From Gammaproteobacteria bacterium (GTDB lineage Bacteria; Pseudomonadota; Gammaproteobacteria; Pseudomonadales; IMCC2047), in NCBI GenBank assembly GCA_021773395.1, contig JAJFKB010000020.1, positions 1 to 64,000 of the forward strand: a DNA stretch of 64,000 nt, read 5' to 3'. The notes beneath the pieces were generated by a model. That model did no database searches. It was not told where the DNA came from and saw nothing but the letters and a program-made list of their open reading frames with translations. Shown one piece after another: positions 17,707 to 26,675 of the stretch. The first letter of the stretch is position 1; each line of letters starts with the position of its first letter. The position numbers were made by a program, and so were the translations under genes.

Positions 17707-18369
17707 TTGCTCCAGACTATTCAATCTCCACTCGACCATGCGCTGCAAAAAGTGATGCCGGATGCTTCGGTCGTCCAAACATCATTACCTTTAAGCAAAC
17801 AAATTAGACTCTGGTTGCTGGATCCTCTGTTTCATCATGATCCCTGCTCCAGTGAAGAGAGTGCTGCAATTATGAATAATCCGCCTTACTGGTGTTTTTG
17901 CTGGGCTAGTGGGCAGGTGCTAGCGAACTATATCCTAGAGTATCCGGCGCTGGTCGCAGGTAAGAGTGTTATGGATTTTGGAACAGGTTCCGGCGTTGTT
18001 GCGATTGCGTGCATGCTGGCAGGAGCAAAACAGGTGGTAGCCTGCGATATTGACCCCGACGCCAGGAGAGCATGCAGTGCCAATGCGGTCCTAAATAAAG
18101 TAGAGCTTACCCTTTGTGCATCATTGGATGAGGTTCCCTGGCAGCCAGATTTGTTATGCGCAGCAGACGTGCTGTATGACTTGGAGAATTATTCGTTATT
18201 AACTCAGTTTCTGGAAACGGCAAAACAAGTAATTGTGGCAGACTCTCGAGCTCGCACGGTGGCTCCGGATTTATATCAACAGATTGAAGTAAGGGAAGCG
18301 ACAACTCTGCCTGACTATGGAGAGTTCGATGAGTTTAAACGGGTAAAAATTTATCTATCTTCCGGCTGA
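17707..18369 (+). CDS. Class I SAM-dependent methyltransferase (nicotinamide N-methyltransferase/PrmA-like)
   Basis: A 220-residue protein with motif I VMDFGTGSGVVAIA (near residue 80), motif II VACDIDPDA and ADVLYD in the motif post-III region. The N-terminal NNPPYWCFCWASGQVLANYI is typical of the ETFB/PrmA-like protein lysine methyltransferase group, so the substrate may be a protein side chain. The frame opens with TTG 17707; no good ribosome site is visible, and ATG 17752 is an alternative. Monocistronic; a MITE follows 45 nt after the stop. Confidence 0.8.
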   Translation: MLQTIQSPLDHALQKVMPDASVVQTSLPLSKQIRLWLLDPLFHHDPCSSEESAAIMNNPPYWCFCWASGQVLANYILEYPALVAGKSVMDFGTGSGVVAIACMLAGAKQVVACDIDPDARRACSANAVLNKVELTLCASLDEVPWQPDLLCAADVLYDLENYSLLTQFLETAKQVIVADSRARTVAPDLYQQIEVREATTLPDYGEFDEFKRVKIYLSSG

Positions 18370-18414
18370 GGCGTATCGGCACATTTCTCTGAATCGTTTA
18401 TACTAAGAGCCTAA

Positions 18415-18677
18415 GGAACCTCTGAATAACTCCTTGATCCCTCTGGCGTACAGAGCGTTTGTAGATCAAGACGGCTTTGTGCAGTAATGTCCAGACCTTG
18501 CAAACAAAGCCAACGCAGAGCTACGAATACCCTGTAAGCCCCGGAGGGCGAGGTCTGAAAGCTTTATTTGCGGCGTTAGAAACTTTGCTAAGGCAATAAG
18601 CATTAGCGGCAGTTCCTGCCTTGCAGCTAAAACCTTCAGGTCTCGCAGAGGCACTAAGGAGTTATTCAGAGGTTTCC
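18415..18677. mobile_element. MITE-like element, copy 1 (263 bp)
   Basis: The ends are near-perfect inverted repeats of about 28 bp (left end GGAACCTCTGAATAACTCCT; the right end is its complement with few changes). The element is flanked by a 3-bp direct repeat TAA (18412-18414 and 18678-18680). A second copy of exactly the same length is at 41960-42222 and a 60-bp derivative at 51091-51150. Both long copies contain a 62-codon minus-strand frame, but it has no recognisable domain. No transposase, so movement would depend on a related IS in trans. Confidence 0.85.
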
Positions 18678-18759
18678 TAATTTTTTGGGGGGTCGGCTAA
18701 GCCGTTTGTTGTTGATTCAGGTCTTCCCCAAAGCTCATCCATATTACCAAGGTTAAATT

Positions 18760-20520
18760 ATGATTGTACTGGGCTTGTCTGGCGCACTGACGCACGACCC
18801 TTCTGCGGCCATCTATAAGGATGGGAAACTCCTCTCAGCTGCGGAGGAGGAGCGATTTATCCGCGATAAACATGCAAAAAATAAAATGCCCTATGAGGCT
18901 GCAAAGTTTTGCATGCAGAGTGCTGGCGTGAGAGCCGAAGATATCGATGTGGTGGCCGTGCCTTTTGCTCCGATCAGTCTGCTTTCCCCGGCACGTTGGC
19001 ACTATGCCAAGCGCTACTGGTATGCGCCTGACCGGTCACTTGATGTACTGTTTAATGGAAATCGCCGGTACCGTCGTTACTTGAAACGCATCAAGGAATT
19101 GTGCAATCAGCTTGGTATTAATTGGAAAGAGATAGAGTTCGAGCCGGTCGAACATCATTTGGCGCATGCCAGCAGTTGCTATCACCTAAGCGGATTTACT
19201 GAGAAAACTGCAATTCTCGGAGTGGATGGCAAAGGAGAATATGCAACCACCTTTTTCGGATATGGTGAAAATGGAAGAATCCATAAAATAAAGGAATTTT
19301 ACGATCCGGATTCTTTGGGTGGACTTTACGGTGCTATTACCGAGTATCTGGGTTTCGAGATGCTTGACGGTGAATACAAGGTTATGGGAATGGCTCCCTA
19401 TGGGGATCCCAGTAAGCACGATCTATCGGCGCTGATTGACTTCGACGGTAAAGACTTTCGGGTAGACAATAAACTGGTTAATACCGTTGGTGTGCGACGC
19501 TATAAGGAGAAGGGTGTCGGTTTCTATTTTAGTCAAAAACTGATCGACTGGTTGGGGCCCCGTCGCATTGGTGATGTGGCTGATGAGCCGTATATTGATT
19601 ATGCGGCAAGTATTCAGAAACTTTACGAAGATGTGGTGTTAAAGCTACTGGACTATTATTTAGGCGATATTCTCAAGGAGACTGGAAAGCTTGCCTTTTC
19701 TGGTGGTGGTGCGCTCAATGTAAAACTGAATCAACGCATCATCGCATTGCCCTATGTCAAAGAGCTTTGGGTGCAACCGGCATCAGGTGATGCAGGTACG
19801 GCTGTTGGTGCGGCATCCTTTGCGTCAGTTAAAAGAGGCATGCCGGTCGAGAAAATGGAGCATGTTTATCTGGGCCCCAGTTACAGTAACGATGAGTGTA
19901 TTTTGGCTTGTAAACAACATTCGGGAAATCCTGATTACGAAGTGATTAACAATGTTCCGCAGCGTATCTCTAGTATTCTTGCTCATGGGCATCCTGTGGC
20001 CTGGTTTCAGGGCAAAATGGAATTCGGGCCGAGAGCCCTTGGCGGGCGCAGTATTCTGGGTTGTCCCAGCGTGAAGGGCGTCGCTGATCGGATCAATGAG
20101 CAGATTAAGTTTCGTGAGCGCTGGCGTCCTTTTTGTCCCAGTTTGCTGAGTAGTGTTGCTTCGCAAATGCTGCAAACAGATCACCCGTCGCCCTTTATGA
20201 CCTTTACCTTCGACGTTGCGGATTCCTGGAAAGATCGTGTGCCAGAAGTTGTACATGAGGATGGTACGGCAAGAGCTCAGGTTGTGGATCCGACGCATAG
20301 CCCAAGATACCACGCTCTGTTGTTAGAATTGGAAAAGCTGACGGGTAATGGTGTGGTGCTGAATACTTCACTGAATCGCCGCGGAGAACCCATGGTCTGC
20401 TCTCCAGCGGACGCACTCAATATGTTTTTTGGATCGGATCTCCAATATCTGATCATGCAGGATGTATTAGTGGTCAAGCAAGGAGCGGATAAAATGGTTG
20501 GTCTGAAGGTGGAAGAATAA
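18760..20520 (+). CDS. Carbamoyltransferase (NodU/CmcH family)
   Basis: A 586-residue two-domain enzyme. The N-terminal Kae1-like (ASKHA) domain has GLSGALTHDPSAAIYKDG, EEERFIRDKH, HHLAHASSCYHLSGF and GVDGKGEYAT. The C-terminal YrdC-like domain has the family ending NTSLNRRGEPMVCSPADAL. These enzymes transfer a carbamoyl group from carbamoyl phosphate through carbamoyl-AMP to a hydroxyl group of a sugar, Nod factor or antibiotic. No glycosyltransferase or biosynthetic cluster adjoins it, so the acceptor is unknown; it sits alone between a MITE and a TonB receptor. Confidence 0.92.
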   Translation: MIVLGLSGALTHDPSAAIYKDGKLLSAAEEERFIRDKHAKNKMPYEAAKFCMQSAGVRAEDIDVVAVPFAPISLLSPARWHYAKRYWYAPDRSLDVLFNGNRRYRRYLKRIKELCNQLGINWKEIEFEPVEHHLAHASSCYHLSGFTEKTAILGVDGKGEYATTFFGYGENGRIHKIKEFYDPDSLGGLYGAITEYLGFEMLDGEYKVMGMAPYGDPSKHDLSALIDFDGKDFRVDNKLVNTVGVRRYKEKGVGFYFSQKLIDWLGPRRIGDVADEPYIDYAASIQKLYEDVVLKLLDYYLGDILKETGKLAFSGGGALNVKLNQRIIALPYVKELWVQPASGDAGTAVGAASFASVKRGMPVEKMEHVYLGPSYSNDECILACKQHSGNPDYEVINNVPQRISSILAHGHPVAWFQGKMEFGPRALGGRSILGCPSVKGVADRINEQIKFRERWRPFCPSLLSSVASQMLQTDHPSPFMTFTFDVADSWKDRVPEVVHEDGTARAQVVDPTHSPRYHALLLELEKLTGNGVVLNTSLNRRGEPMVCSPADALNMFFGSDLQYLIMQDVLVVKQGADKMVGLKVEE

Positions 20521-20614
20521 TACGCTGGAACAGACACATCCGTGAGTATTAGGGCGGGGCTTGAAATCATGCTTTCCAAGCCCTTTAGCGCTTACCGCAG
20601 TGCTTGTCAGCAAA

Positions 20615-22696
20615 CTATGGTAATTCCAGCCCAAGCCTCAGAAAAGCACGGGTTTCGAAAATATTGGAGACATGGTACTCGGGGTATTCATCAAGCAGAT
20701 TGTGCACGATTAATTCGGCATTGATTCTACTAGTTCCAAAATTAAAGCTTTTTGCCAGCCTGAAGTCGAGCCGGTCGTGGGTTCGAATGGCATGGCCCTG
20801 CCGCCAATTTACGTCGGACATGTAATACCATACAAAGCTTGCTTTCCAATTATTAGGGAATTTCTGTGATACTAGCAAGTTAGCATTGTGGCTTGGTAAT
20901 TCTACGTTAAGGCTTTTGTGCTCTATGAAAGGGAACACGCGTTTAAGGCGATCACCATGGTAATCTGTATAGGCGTATTGAAATGAGATCAACGTTGTTT
21001 CGCTGGGGCGCAACTGAATTTGTGTATCGATCCCTTTGGTTGACCACTCCATAGTATTACCAATAACTGCAATATCGCCGGTTAAATCTGGAAATTCGTC
21101 AATATACTCCCCGGTGATATTTTCGGCCTCACTTCTGAATATACGCAAATCAATCGACAGCTTTCCATTTAATAGACTGCCTAAATAACCTATTTCGTAT
21201 TCTTCAACGGTTGATTCGTCGATATCCTGTCCAAATATAACGTCAGCTTCAATCAGAGTGCCGTCAGCAAATCTGACCGCTTGAAATTGATTGGCCTCAA
21301 GTATGGATGGTGTGCGATTGCCGTAGGTATAGGACGCATGAAAAGTATGTCCTGGGGCCATAGTGTAGTTGACTGCGGCTCGAGGAGAAATCAAATCACC
21401 AACAATGCTGTTGTGCTCAATCATCGCCCCCAGGTTTACAGTCCAATCCTGGCGCAAACTCCACTCCCAGTTGCCGAAAATTCGATATTGTAATTCGTCG
21501 ATTGTGTCATCTCGACTTAGCAGGAATTCACCTCTCATCCTATCGTATCTTGCGCCGACGCCCCAAACTAATCGTTGATTCTTGACCAAATTCAGCTTTT
21601 GCTGAATTTCAAAGTCATAACGCTCCGAGAGCGTGTCATCGAGTCCGGTTGTAATATTCTCGTCCGGGTGACCGTTGAATATGAGAGGGATAAACTCCGG
21701 CGGTACTCCAAGCAAGCCAGATAATGGGCCGAGGTCTCTCATTTCACTGGTTTCTAACCGGTTGTGGTAAACTTGGATTTGGATCTGATTATTATTGTCC
21801 TGATTGTGAATCCATCTAAGCAGTTGGAAATTATTCTCGAATTTGCGGGTGTTATAGCCCTTTTGGTCGCCTGATTGATCTCCGTCTGGAACCTTGATCG
21901 TACTTTCGCCTACACCAAGTTGAAATTGCAGAGTATCCGATAAGGACGGTGCGTAAATACCTTTCAAGATCAAGTGCAGGGCCTCGTTCGAATCCTCGAT
22001 TTTATTGAACGGTTCGGAGCCTTCCTTGCGACCTAATTCAGGAAAACCTTCGTTGTAGCGGTAATTAACGCTGGTCGTAAAATTTAGACCACCGATGGCA
22101 CCACGGTGGCGAAGCTGCGCGTTGCGGGTTTGAAGGTCACCCAATGTGGTGGAAAATGAAGTTTTGTTCGTTTTAATTGGATTGATGGTGACGATGTTAA
22201 TGGCACCCAAAAAAGCATTTGAACCGTAGGCCGGAGCGTTTGATCCACGAACCACTTCGATATAATCAATGTCCTGTATTGAAATTCCCAGAGAGCTCCA
22301 TTCTACAGCTGAAAATACGGGTTCGTACACTGATCTGCCATCAATCATAACTTCGAGATCACCGGGAAATTCAAGAGTTAATCCGCGATTGGTGACGCCA
22401 AACTGATTGCCCTGGGTGTAGTAAGAAAGATAGCCGGGTACCAGGCGAAACAATTGCGGGATTTCAGTGGCCCCTGATGCCTCAATGAGTTCTCGGTCGA
22501 TAATAGTAATTGAAGCGGGAACATCGGTGATTTTTTGATTTAGACGAGTTGCAGATGTGACAATAGGAACTTCTGATAAAAAATCAACTTCGTCTGTAAA
22601 ATCTAAATCGTTCGCGTAGGTTTGAGTACCAGTCAGCGCTGAGAAAATTGTCGAGAGTAGTAAAGTGATAAATGGGAAGGGTAGAGGAGAAGTCAT
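20615..22696 (-). CDS. TonB-dependent outer-membrane receptor
   Basis: A 693-residue receptor. A signal peptide (MTSPLPFPFITLLLSTIFSAL, cleavage near QTYA) precedes a plug domain (VTSATRLNQKITDVPASITIIDRELIEASGATEIPQLFRLVPG, GDLEVMIDGRSVYEP) and a beta-barrel ending RAFLRLGLELP. I chose ATG 22696, which follows AAGGGA and begins the signal peptide; the longer frame from 22798 has none. Convergent with the carbamoyltransferase. The DGRSVYEPVF motif is common in receptors for siderophores or cobalamin, but the ligand cannot be told. Confidence 0.9.
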   Translation of the reverse strand: MTSPLPFPFITLLLSTIFSALTGTQTYANDLDFTDEVDFLSEVPIVTSATRLNQKITDVPASITIIDRELIEASGATEIPQLFRLVPGYLSYYTQGNQFGVTNRGLTLEFPGDLEVMIDGRSVYEPVFSAVEWSSLGISIQDIDYIEVVRGSNAPAYGSNAFLGAINIVTINPIKTNKTSFSTTLGDLQTRNAQLRHRGAIGGLNFTTSVNYRYNEGFPELGRKEGSEPFNKIEDSNEALHLILKGIYAPSLSDTLQFQLGVGESTIKVPDGDQSGDQKGYNTRKFENNFQLLRWIHNQDNNNQIQIQVYHNRLETSEMRDLGPLSGLLGVPPEFIPLIFNGHPDENITTGLDDTLSERYDFEIQQKLNLVKNQRLVWGVGARYDRMRGEFLLSRDDTIDELQYRIFGNWEWSLRQDWTVNLGAMIEHNSIVGDLISPRAAVNYTMAPGHTFHASYTYGNRTPSILEANQFQAVRFADGTLIEADVIFGQDIDESTVEEYEIGYLGSLLNGKLSIDLRIFRSEAENITGEYIDEFPDLTGDIAVIGNTMEWSTKGIDTQIQLRPSETTLISFQYAYTDYHGDRLKRVFPFIEHKSLNVELPSHNANLLVSQKFPNNWKASFVWYYMSDVNWRQGHAIRTHDRLDFRLAKSFNFGTSRINAELIVHNLLDEYPEYHVSNIFETRAFLRLGLELP

Positions 22697-23715
22697 TACC
22701 AGCGTCCCTTTTGGCAGCAAAACATGGAAATAAGCCTTTAGTATTAATTCGCGAGGCATTATAGCATTCGATTCATGCATGGCCAGTGCATGAATCAAGA
22801 ATCCTGAACTTTTGGGCTCTGCACAATAGCCCGTTATCTCTGGGTACCGTGGTGCGCCAGGCTATGCTGGGCGAGCTTTGATACGTTGCCTGGAGTAGGT
22901 GATTCCTGCCTCTCAATCGAGTAGAGCTAACCCGAAAGTACTAGTACATGAGGGTTATATCTTTTCGCATTTTAATAGTAGAAAATCAATCCATCGTTTA
23001 GTTACTTCGTCAGTAGCGATATTTATCGCAGATTGCGGTGCAAGCATGAGTATTTGTGCAAGCAAGTGCAAGTGGTTGAACAAAAGGCGCAGAAAGTACG
23101 AAGAGCACTGAGCAAAATAGGCAGTAGAGCAGTCAAGTAAAAAGAACAGCAACTTTACAAGAAAATACACCCCTTTTTTCCGGTTTACCACGGTCGGTGA
23201 GTCTTTATGGACAGGTCAAGGATGACACTGGTCAGGGACGACCACCAATTCCCTTCTCTTTTTATTCATCATCAGGTCACTTTAATATCTATATTGAGCT
23301 GAATTTTTGGCTTCCCATGTTTAAATACATAGCGAAAATCTAGGGGGCTATCCCACTTATAAAGTTGCAGAAAAATACGCACCACGCATACCGGTTTATG
23401 TATCATTTAGTATGTATACCCAAGTATCACTCATTCAGAGTGAGCCGCATTTTTTACAGGTTGCTATTGAGCGACGAATACCGACTCGTGCGTAGCCCTG
23501 AAAAATCACCATTTCTGGCGTAAATGGGCGGGATTAGCAGCGTCACTACCCCTCAATCATCGACTGAATTGCTCAAGGCTGGCTATAAAACCAAGTAAGC
23601 CAACGTTTGCCTAAAGCCAATAAGGTGTTTATTCTTCCTAATACCTCGAAAATCCGGGAATGGCCCTGTAATCTCTGCCATATCAGCAGGATAGGCAACA
23701 AAAAACCACAAAGAT
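22697..23715. other. Gene-poor region of about 1 kb
   Basis: No convincing gene on either strand. Short frames at 22899-23111 (+) and 22955-23191 (-) lack domains or ribosome sites. The 22840-22960 stretch (with CTCAATCGAGTAGAGCTAAC and CCCGAAAGTAC) reminded me of the 5-prime part of some bacterial group II introns, but I found no intron reverse transcriptase and no domain V. It may be decayed mobile DNA. A CACTC/GAGTG inverted repeat near 23429-23443 lies upstream of the LuxR gene. Confidence 0.4.
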
Positions 23716-24429
23716 ATGCAGCAATATTCTAAACTTAATTCCAACTTTCCCAATCAATTTCAAAGGGAGAGCTTGCAACTCGTAAATAAAATTATTGACC
23801 TAACGTCATCGGCTTTTTATTTAATCGACGCGGACATGAAGCACCTCGGTGTTGCACTATATAACCTAGAGCCTGATATCGACAAAGAATACCAGCAGAA
23901 ATTCTGGCGTCTCGATCCGCTCAATCCGCGAAAATTCTCGAGAACCGATAAAACTGTAGTGACCATCGATTCTCAGGTTTCATCAACATTATTAAAACAA
24001 TCCACTTATTACCAAGATTTTATGAAGCCCCATGATCACCGCTACGTAGCGGACATGTTCTTTCGTTTTGAGGGTGAAATTATCGCGGTATTGAGTATGT
24101 TGCGTCATGAATCCATGAGGGCTTTCAATGATAAAGAGTTAACCCTGCTGCGCAATATTCAACCCTTTCTCGAATATACCCTCAACTGCGTTTACCTGCC
24201 CAAGCGCATCTCGGAACGACAATCCATTCAAGACAGATATATGCTCACTAATAGGGAATTGGATGTATTGGAGCTGGTAGTTGCTGGCGCTAGCAACAAA
24301 GTTATTGCCAACGAGCTTGCGCTAGGCTTACCAACGGTTAAAACCCATCTTTGGCATATCTTTCAGAAGACGGAATCCATATCTCGAACAGAACTGTTGT
24401 CGAAGATATTTAAATTTATTCAAAGCTGA
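23716..24429 (+). CDS. LuxR-family transcriptional regulator
   Basis: A 237-residue protein with a C-terminal LuxR HTH (LTNRELDVLELVVAGASNKVIANELALGLPTVKTHLWHIFQKT, about residues 178-222). The N-terminal 165 residues look like a PAS/GAF-type sensor region (AFYLIDADMKHLGVALYN). It lies 113 nt upstream of the SDR/phospho-lyase/kinase operon in the same direction and is the likely regulator of that operon. No LuxI partner is present. A GC-poor stem (CTGAAAG/CTTTCAG) begins at its stop codon. Confidence 0.85.
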   Translation: MQQYSKLNSNFPNQFQRESLQLVNKIIDLTSSAFYLIDADMKHLGVALYNLEPDIDKEYQQKFWRLDPLNPRKFSRTDKTVVTIDSQVSSTLLKQSTYYQDFMKPHDHRYVADMFFRFEGEIIAVLSMLRHESMRAFNDKELTLLRNIQPFLEYTLNCVYLPKRISERQSIQDRYMLTNRELDVLELVVAGASNKVIANELALGLPTVKTHLWHIFQKTESISRTELLSKIFKFIQS

Positions 24430-24542
24430 AAGCCGTACCCGCTTTCAGGCTCGCTCAACCATTTGGTTGATAGATTCCCACAGCCTCGCCCGGTTATGAT
24501 ATCAGGGAGTTATTCATTCTTTACAAAAGCAGGGTGGCAGCA

Positions 24543-25352
24543 ATGATAGGAAACTTGAAGGAGAGGGTCGCCATTGTAACTGGGGCCGGGCAGGGTATCG
24601 GGGAAGGAATCGCTAAGGTATTCGCAGCAGCGGGAGCCAAAATAGTTGTAGCAACCCGCACCAAGGAAAACGGACAGCAAACTGTTGATGAGATTACTGC
24701 CTCAGGCGGTGATGCGATATTAATTCAAACGGATGTTGAAAAGCAGGAGCAGATTGACGCGATGGTGGTGCAGACAGTTGCACATTATGGTCGGTTGGAT
24801 ATCGCCATTCATAACGCAGCTGTTTTCCCCATGCACAGCGTCGAAAGTCTTCCCGCAGACGTGTTGGACTCGACACTTAGCATCAACCTCAAAGCTGCCT
24901 TCTGGTTGGCGCAGGCAGCCATACCACATTTTCGTAAGCAAGGTGGCGGAAGATTAATCTACACCTCCTCGGTTACTGGGCCAACGGTAGCGATGCCGCT
25001 GACGGCACACTATGCTGCTTCCAAGGCTGGTATGAACGGTTTTATAAAAACGGCCGCTATCGAGCTGGCCAGAGAAAACATTACAGTAAACGGCGTCGAA
25101 CCCGGCTATATCCTAACTAAGGCGATGTCTCTTCTGGCTGATGGTGAAGCATTGCAGGAGATGGCTAGCATGATCCCCAAAGGAAAATTGGGCAAGCCGG
25201 AGGATATTGCCAACACGATGCTATTCCTGGCTTCGGACGAAGCCGCCTATATTACCGGACAAACCATTGTAGTAGACGGCGGATCTACCCTGCCGGAAAG
25301 CCCGGTTTTAATGCAACAGTTTTATCATTCATCCGGTAATAGAACGACTTGA
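24543..25352 (+). CDS. Short-chain dehydrogenase/reductase (FabG-like)
   Basis: A 269-residue SDR. NAD(P) motif GAGQGIGEG, NNAG-equivalent HNAAV, active-site Ser in YTSSVTG and the YxxxK pair in YAASKAG (Tyr near residue 157), then NGVEPGYI and the family C-terminus ITGQTIVVDGGSTLPE. ATG 24543 follows AGGG; an in-frame GTG at 24534 is less likely. First gene of a three-gene operon with a class III PLP enzyme and an APH-fold kinase, so it probably oxidises or reduces the aldehyde or alcohol handled by those enzymes. Confidence 0.9.
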   Translation: MIGNLKERVAIVTGAGQGIGEGIAKVFAAAGAKIVVATRTKENGQQTVDEITASGGDAILIQTDVEKQEQIDAMVVQTVAHYGRLDIAIHNAAVFPMHSVESLPADVLDSTLSINLKAAFWLAQAAIPHFRKQGGGRLIYTSSVTGPTVAMPLTAHYAASKAGMNGFIKTAAIELARENITVNGVEPGYILTKAMSLLADGEALQEMASMIPKGKLGKPEDIANTMLFLASDEAAYITGQTIVVDGGSTLPESPVLMQQFYHSSGNRTT

Positions 25353-25379
25353 TTGTTGCGGATTTGATGGAGAACCAGC

Positions 25380-26660
25380 ATGAGCATTGAAGAATTATTG
25401 GCGCGCCGTTATCGACTGTTGGGTAAACACTCACCGCTGTTCTACGACCAACCCCTTCACTTGGTACGCGGTAAAGGCGTATGGCTGTACGATGCTGAGG
25501 GCAAGCGTTATCTGGACGTCTACAACAACGTCCCGGTTGTGGGCCATTGCCACCCCCATGTGATTGAAGCGCTCACGCGTCAAGTTAGCACCTTGAATAT
25601 TCATACCCGCTACCTTCATGAGAATATCGTTAATTATGCGGAGCGATTGACTGCAACCTTCGACGATTCACTATCTATGGCGATGTTTGCCTGCACCGGC
25701 AGCGAAGCGAACGAAATTGCATTGCGTATGGCACGACACTGCAGCGGCGGCATGGGCATTATCGTCACTGATTTTGCCTATCATGGTAATACCACCGCCG
25801 TGGCTGAGCTGGGAACCGGCTTTATGCCAGAAGCGGCCAATGCGAGAAATGTGCGGGCGATACCTATTCCCGATTCCTATCGCGGTTTGAACGGCCTGCA
25901 AGGCGAAGCTCTGGCTCTGGCCTATGCTGACGCAGTACAACAGGCCATCGATTCCTTCGCAGCTGCCGGTATTAAGCTAGCGGGTATGCTGGTCTGTCCA
26001 GAGTTCGCCAATGAAGGACTGCTCAATGTTCCCGAAGGTTTTATGAAGGAGGCCGTAGCACGAGTACGTAAAGCTGGCGGCCTTTATATCGCGGACGAGG
26101 TGCAGGGTGGGTTTGGTCGCACTGGCACCCATATGTGGAGTCATCAATGGGATGATGTCATACCCGATATAGTGACTATGGGTAAGCCCATGGGTAGCGG
26201 CCATCCTATTTCTGGCGTCGTGGCACGTGCAGATCTGATCAATGAGTTTGGTAGCTCAGCGATGTACTTCAACACCTTCGGTGGTAACCCAGTATCCTGC
26301 GCCGTCGGTATGGCGGTGCTGGATGTGTTCGAGCGGGAAAACCTGTTGCAGCATGTCACGGAAATGGGCAGTTATGTTGCCCAAGGTCTTAACAAACTGC
26401 AGGATAAATACGAACTGATAGGAGAGGTGCGCCATAAAGGCTTGTTCTTTGGTTTGGAAATGGTAACCGATCGCGATATCAAGGAGCCGGCCACTACAGA
26501 GGCAAAGCGTCTGGTTAATTGGATGCGGGATAACGGTATCCTGATCAGCAAAATAGGACGCTACGACAACATTTTGAAAATGCGTCCACCACTGATCTTT
26601 TCCCGTGACCATGCCGACCTGCTGCTATCTAAACTGGACGACGCATTCGCTGAACTCTAA
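25380..26660 (+). CDS. Class III PLP-dependent enzyme, AGXT2L/phospho-lyase-like
   Basis: A 426-residue fold-type I class III aminotransferase-like protein. YNNVPVVGHCHPHVIEAL and LNIHTRYLHENIVNYAERL match the ethanolamine-phosphate/5-phosphohydroxylysine phospho-lyase group (human AGXT2L1/2) better than ordinary transaminases. The cofactor lysine lies in VTMGKPMGSGHP (near residue 266); IADEVQGGFGRTG precedes it. With the adjacent kinase this suggests phosphorylation of an amino alcohol followed by elimination of phosphate and ammonia to an aldehyde. A true transaminase remains possible. Confidence 0.85.
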   Translation: MSIEELLARRYRLLGKHSPLFYDQPLHLVRGKGVWLYDAEGKRYLDVYNNVPVVGHCHPHVIEALTRQVSTLNIHTRYLHENIVNYAERLTATFDDSLSMAMFACTGSEANEIALRMARHCSGGMGIIVTDFAYHGNTTAVAELGTGFMPEAANARNVRAIPIPDSYRGLNGLQGEALALAYADAVQQAIDSFAAAGIKLAGMLVCPEFANEGLLNVPEGFMKEAVARVRKAGGLYIADEVQGGFGRTGTHMWSHQWDDVIPDIVTMGKPMGSGHPISGVVARADLINEFGSSAMYFNTFGGNPVSCAVGMAVLDVFERENLLQHVTEMGSYVAQGLNKLQDKYELIGEVRHKGLFFGLEMVTDRDIKEPATTEAKRLVNWMRDNGILISKIGRYDNILKMRPPLIFSRDHADLLLSKLDDAFAEL

Positions 26661-26675
26661 CCCTGAGGATATCTC

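Noticed and set aside
18466..18654. 62-codon minus-strand frame in MITE copy 1 (also 42011-42199 in copy 2)
   Set aside because: Preserved only because the two copies are nearly identical; no domain, no ribosome site, and it is absent from copy 3.
22899..23191. Short frames on both strands in the gene-poor region
   Set aside because: No ribosome site, no domain, and they overlap each other; possible group II intron remnant could not be supported without domain V or a reverse transcriptase.
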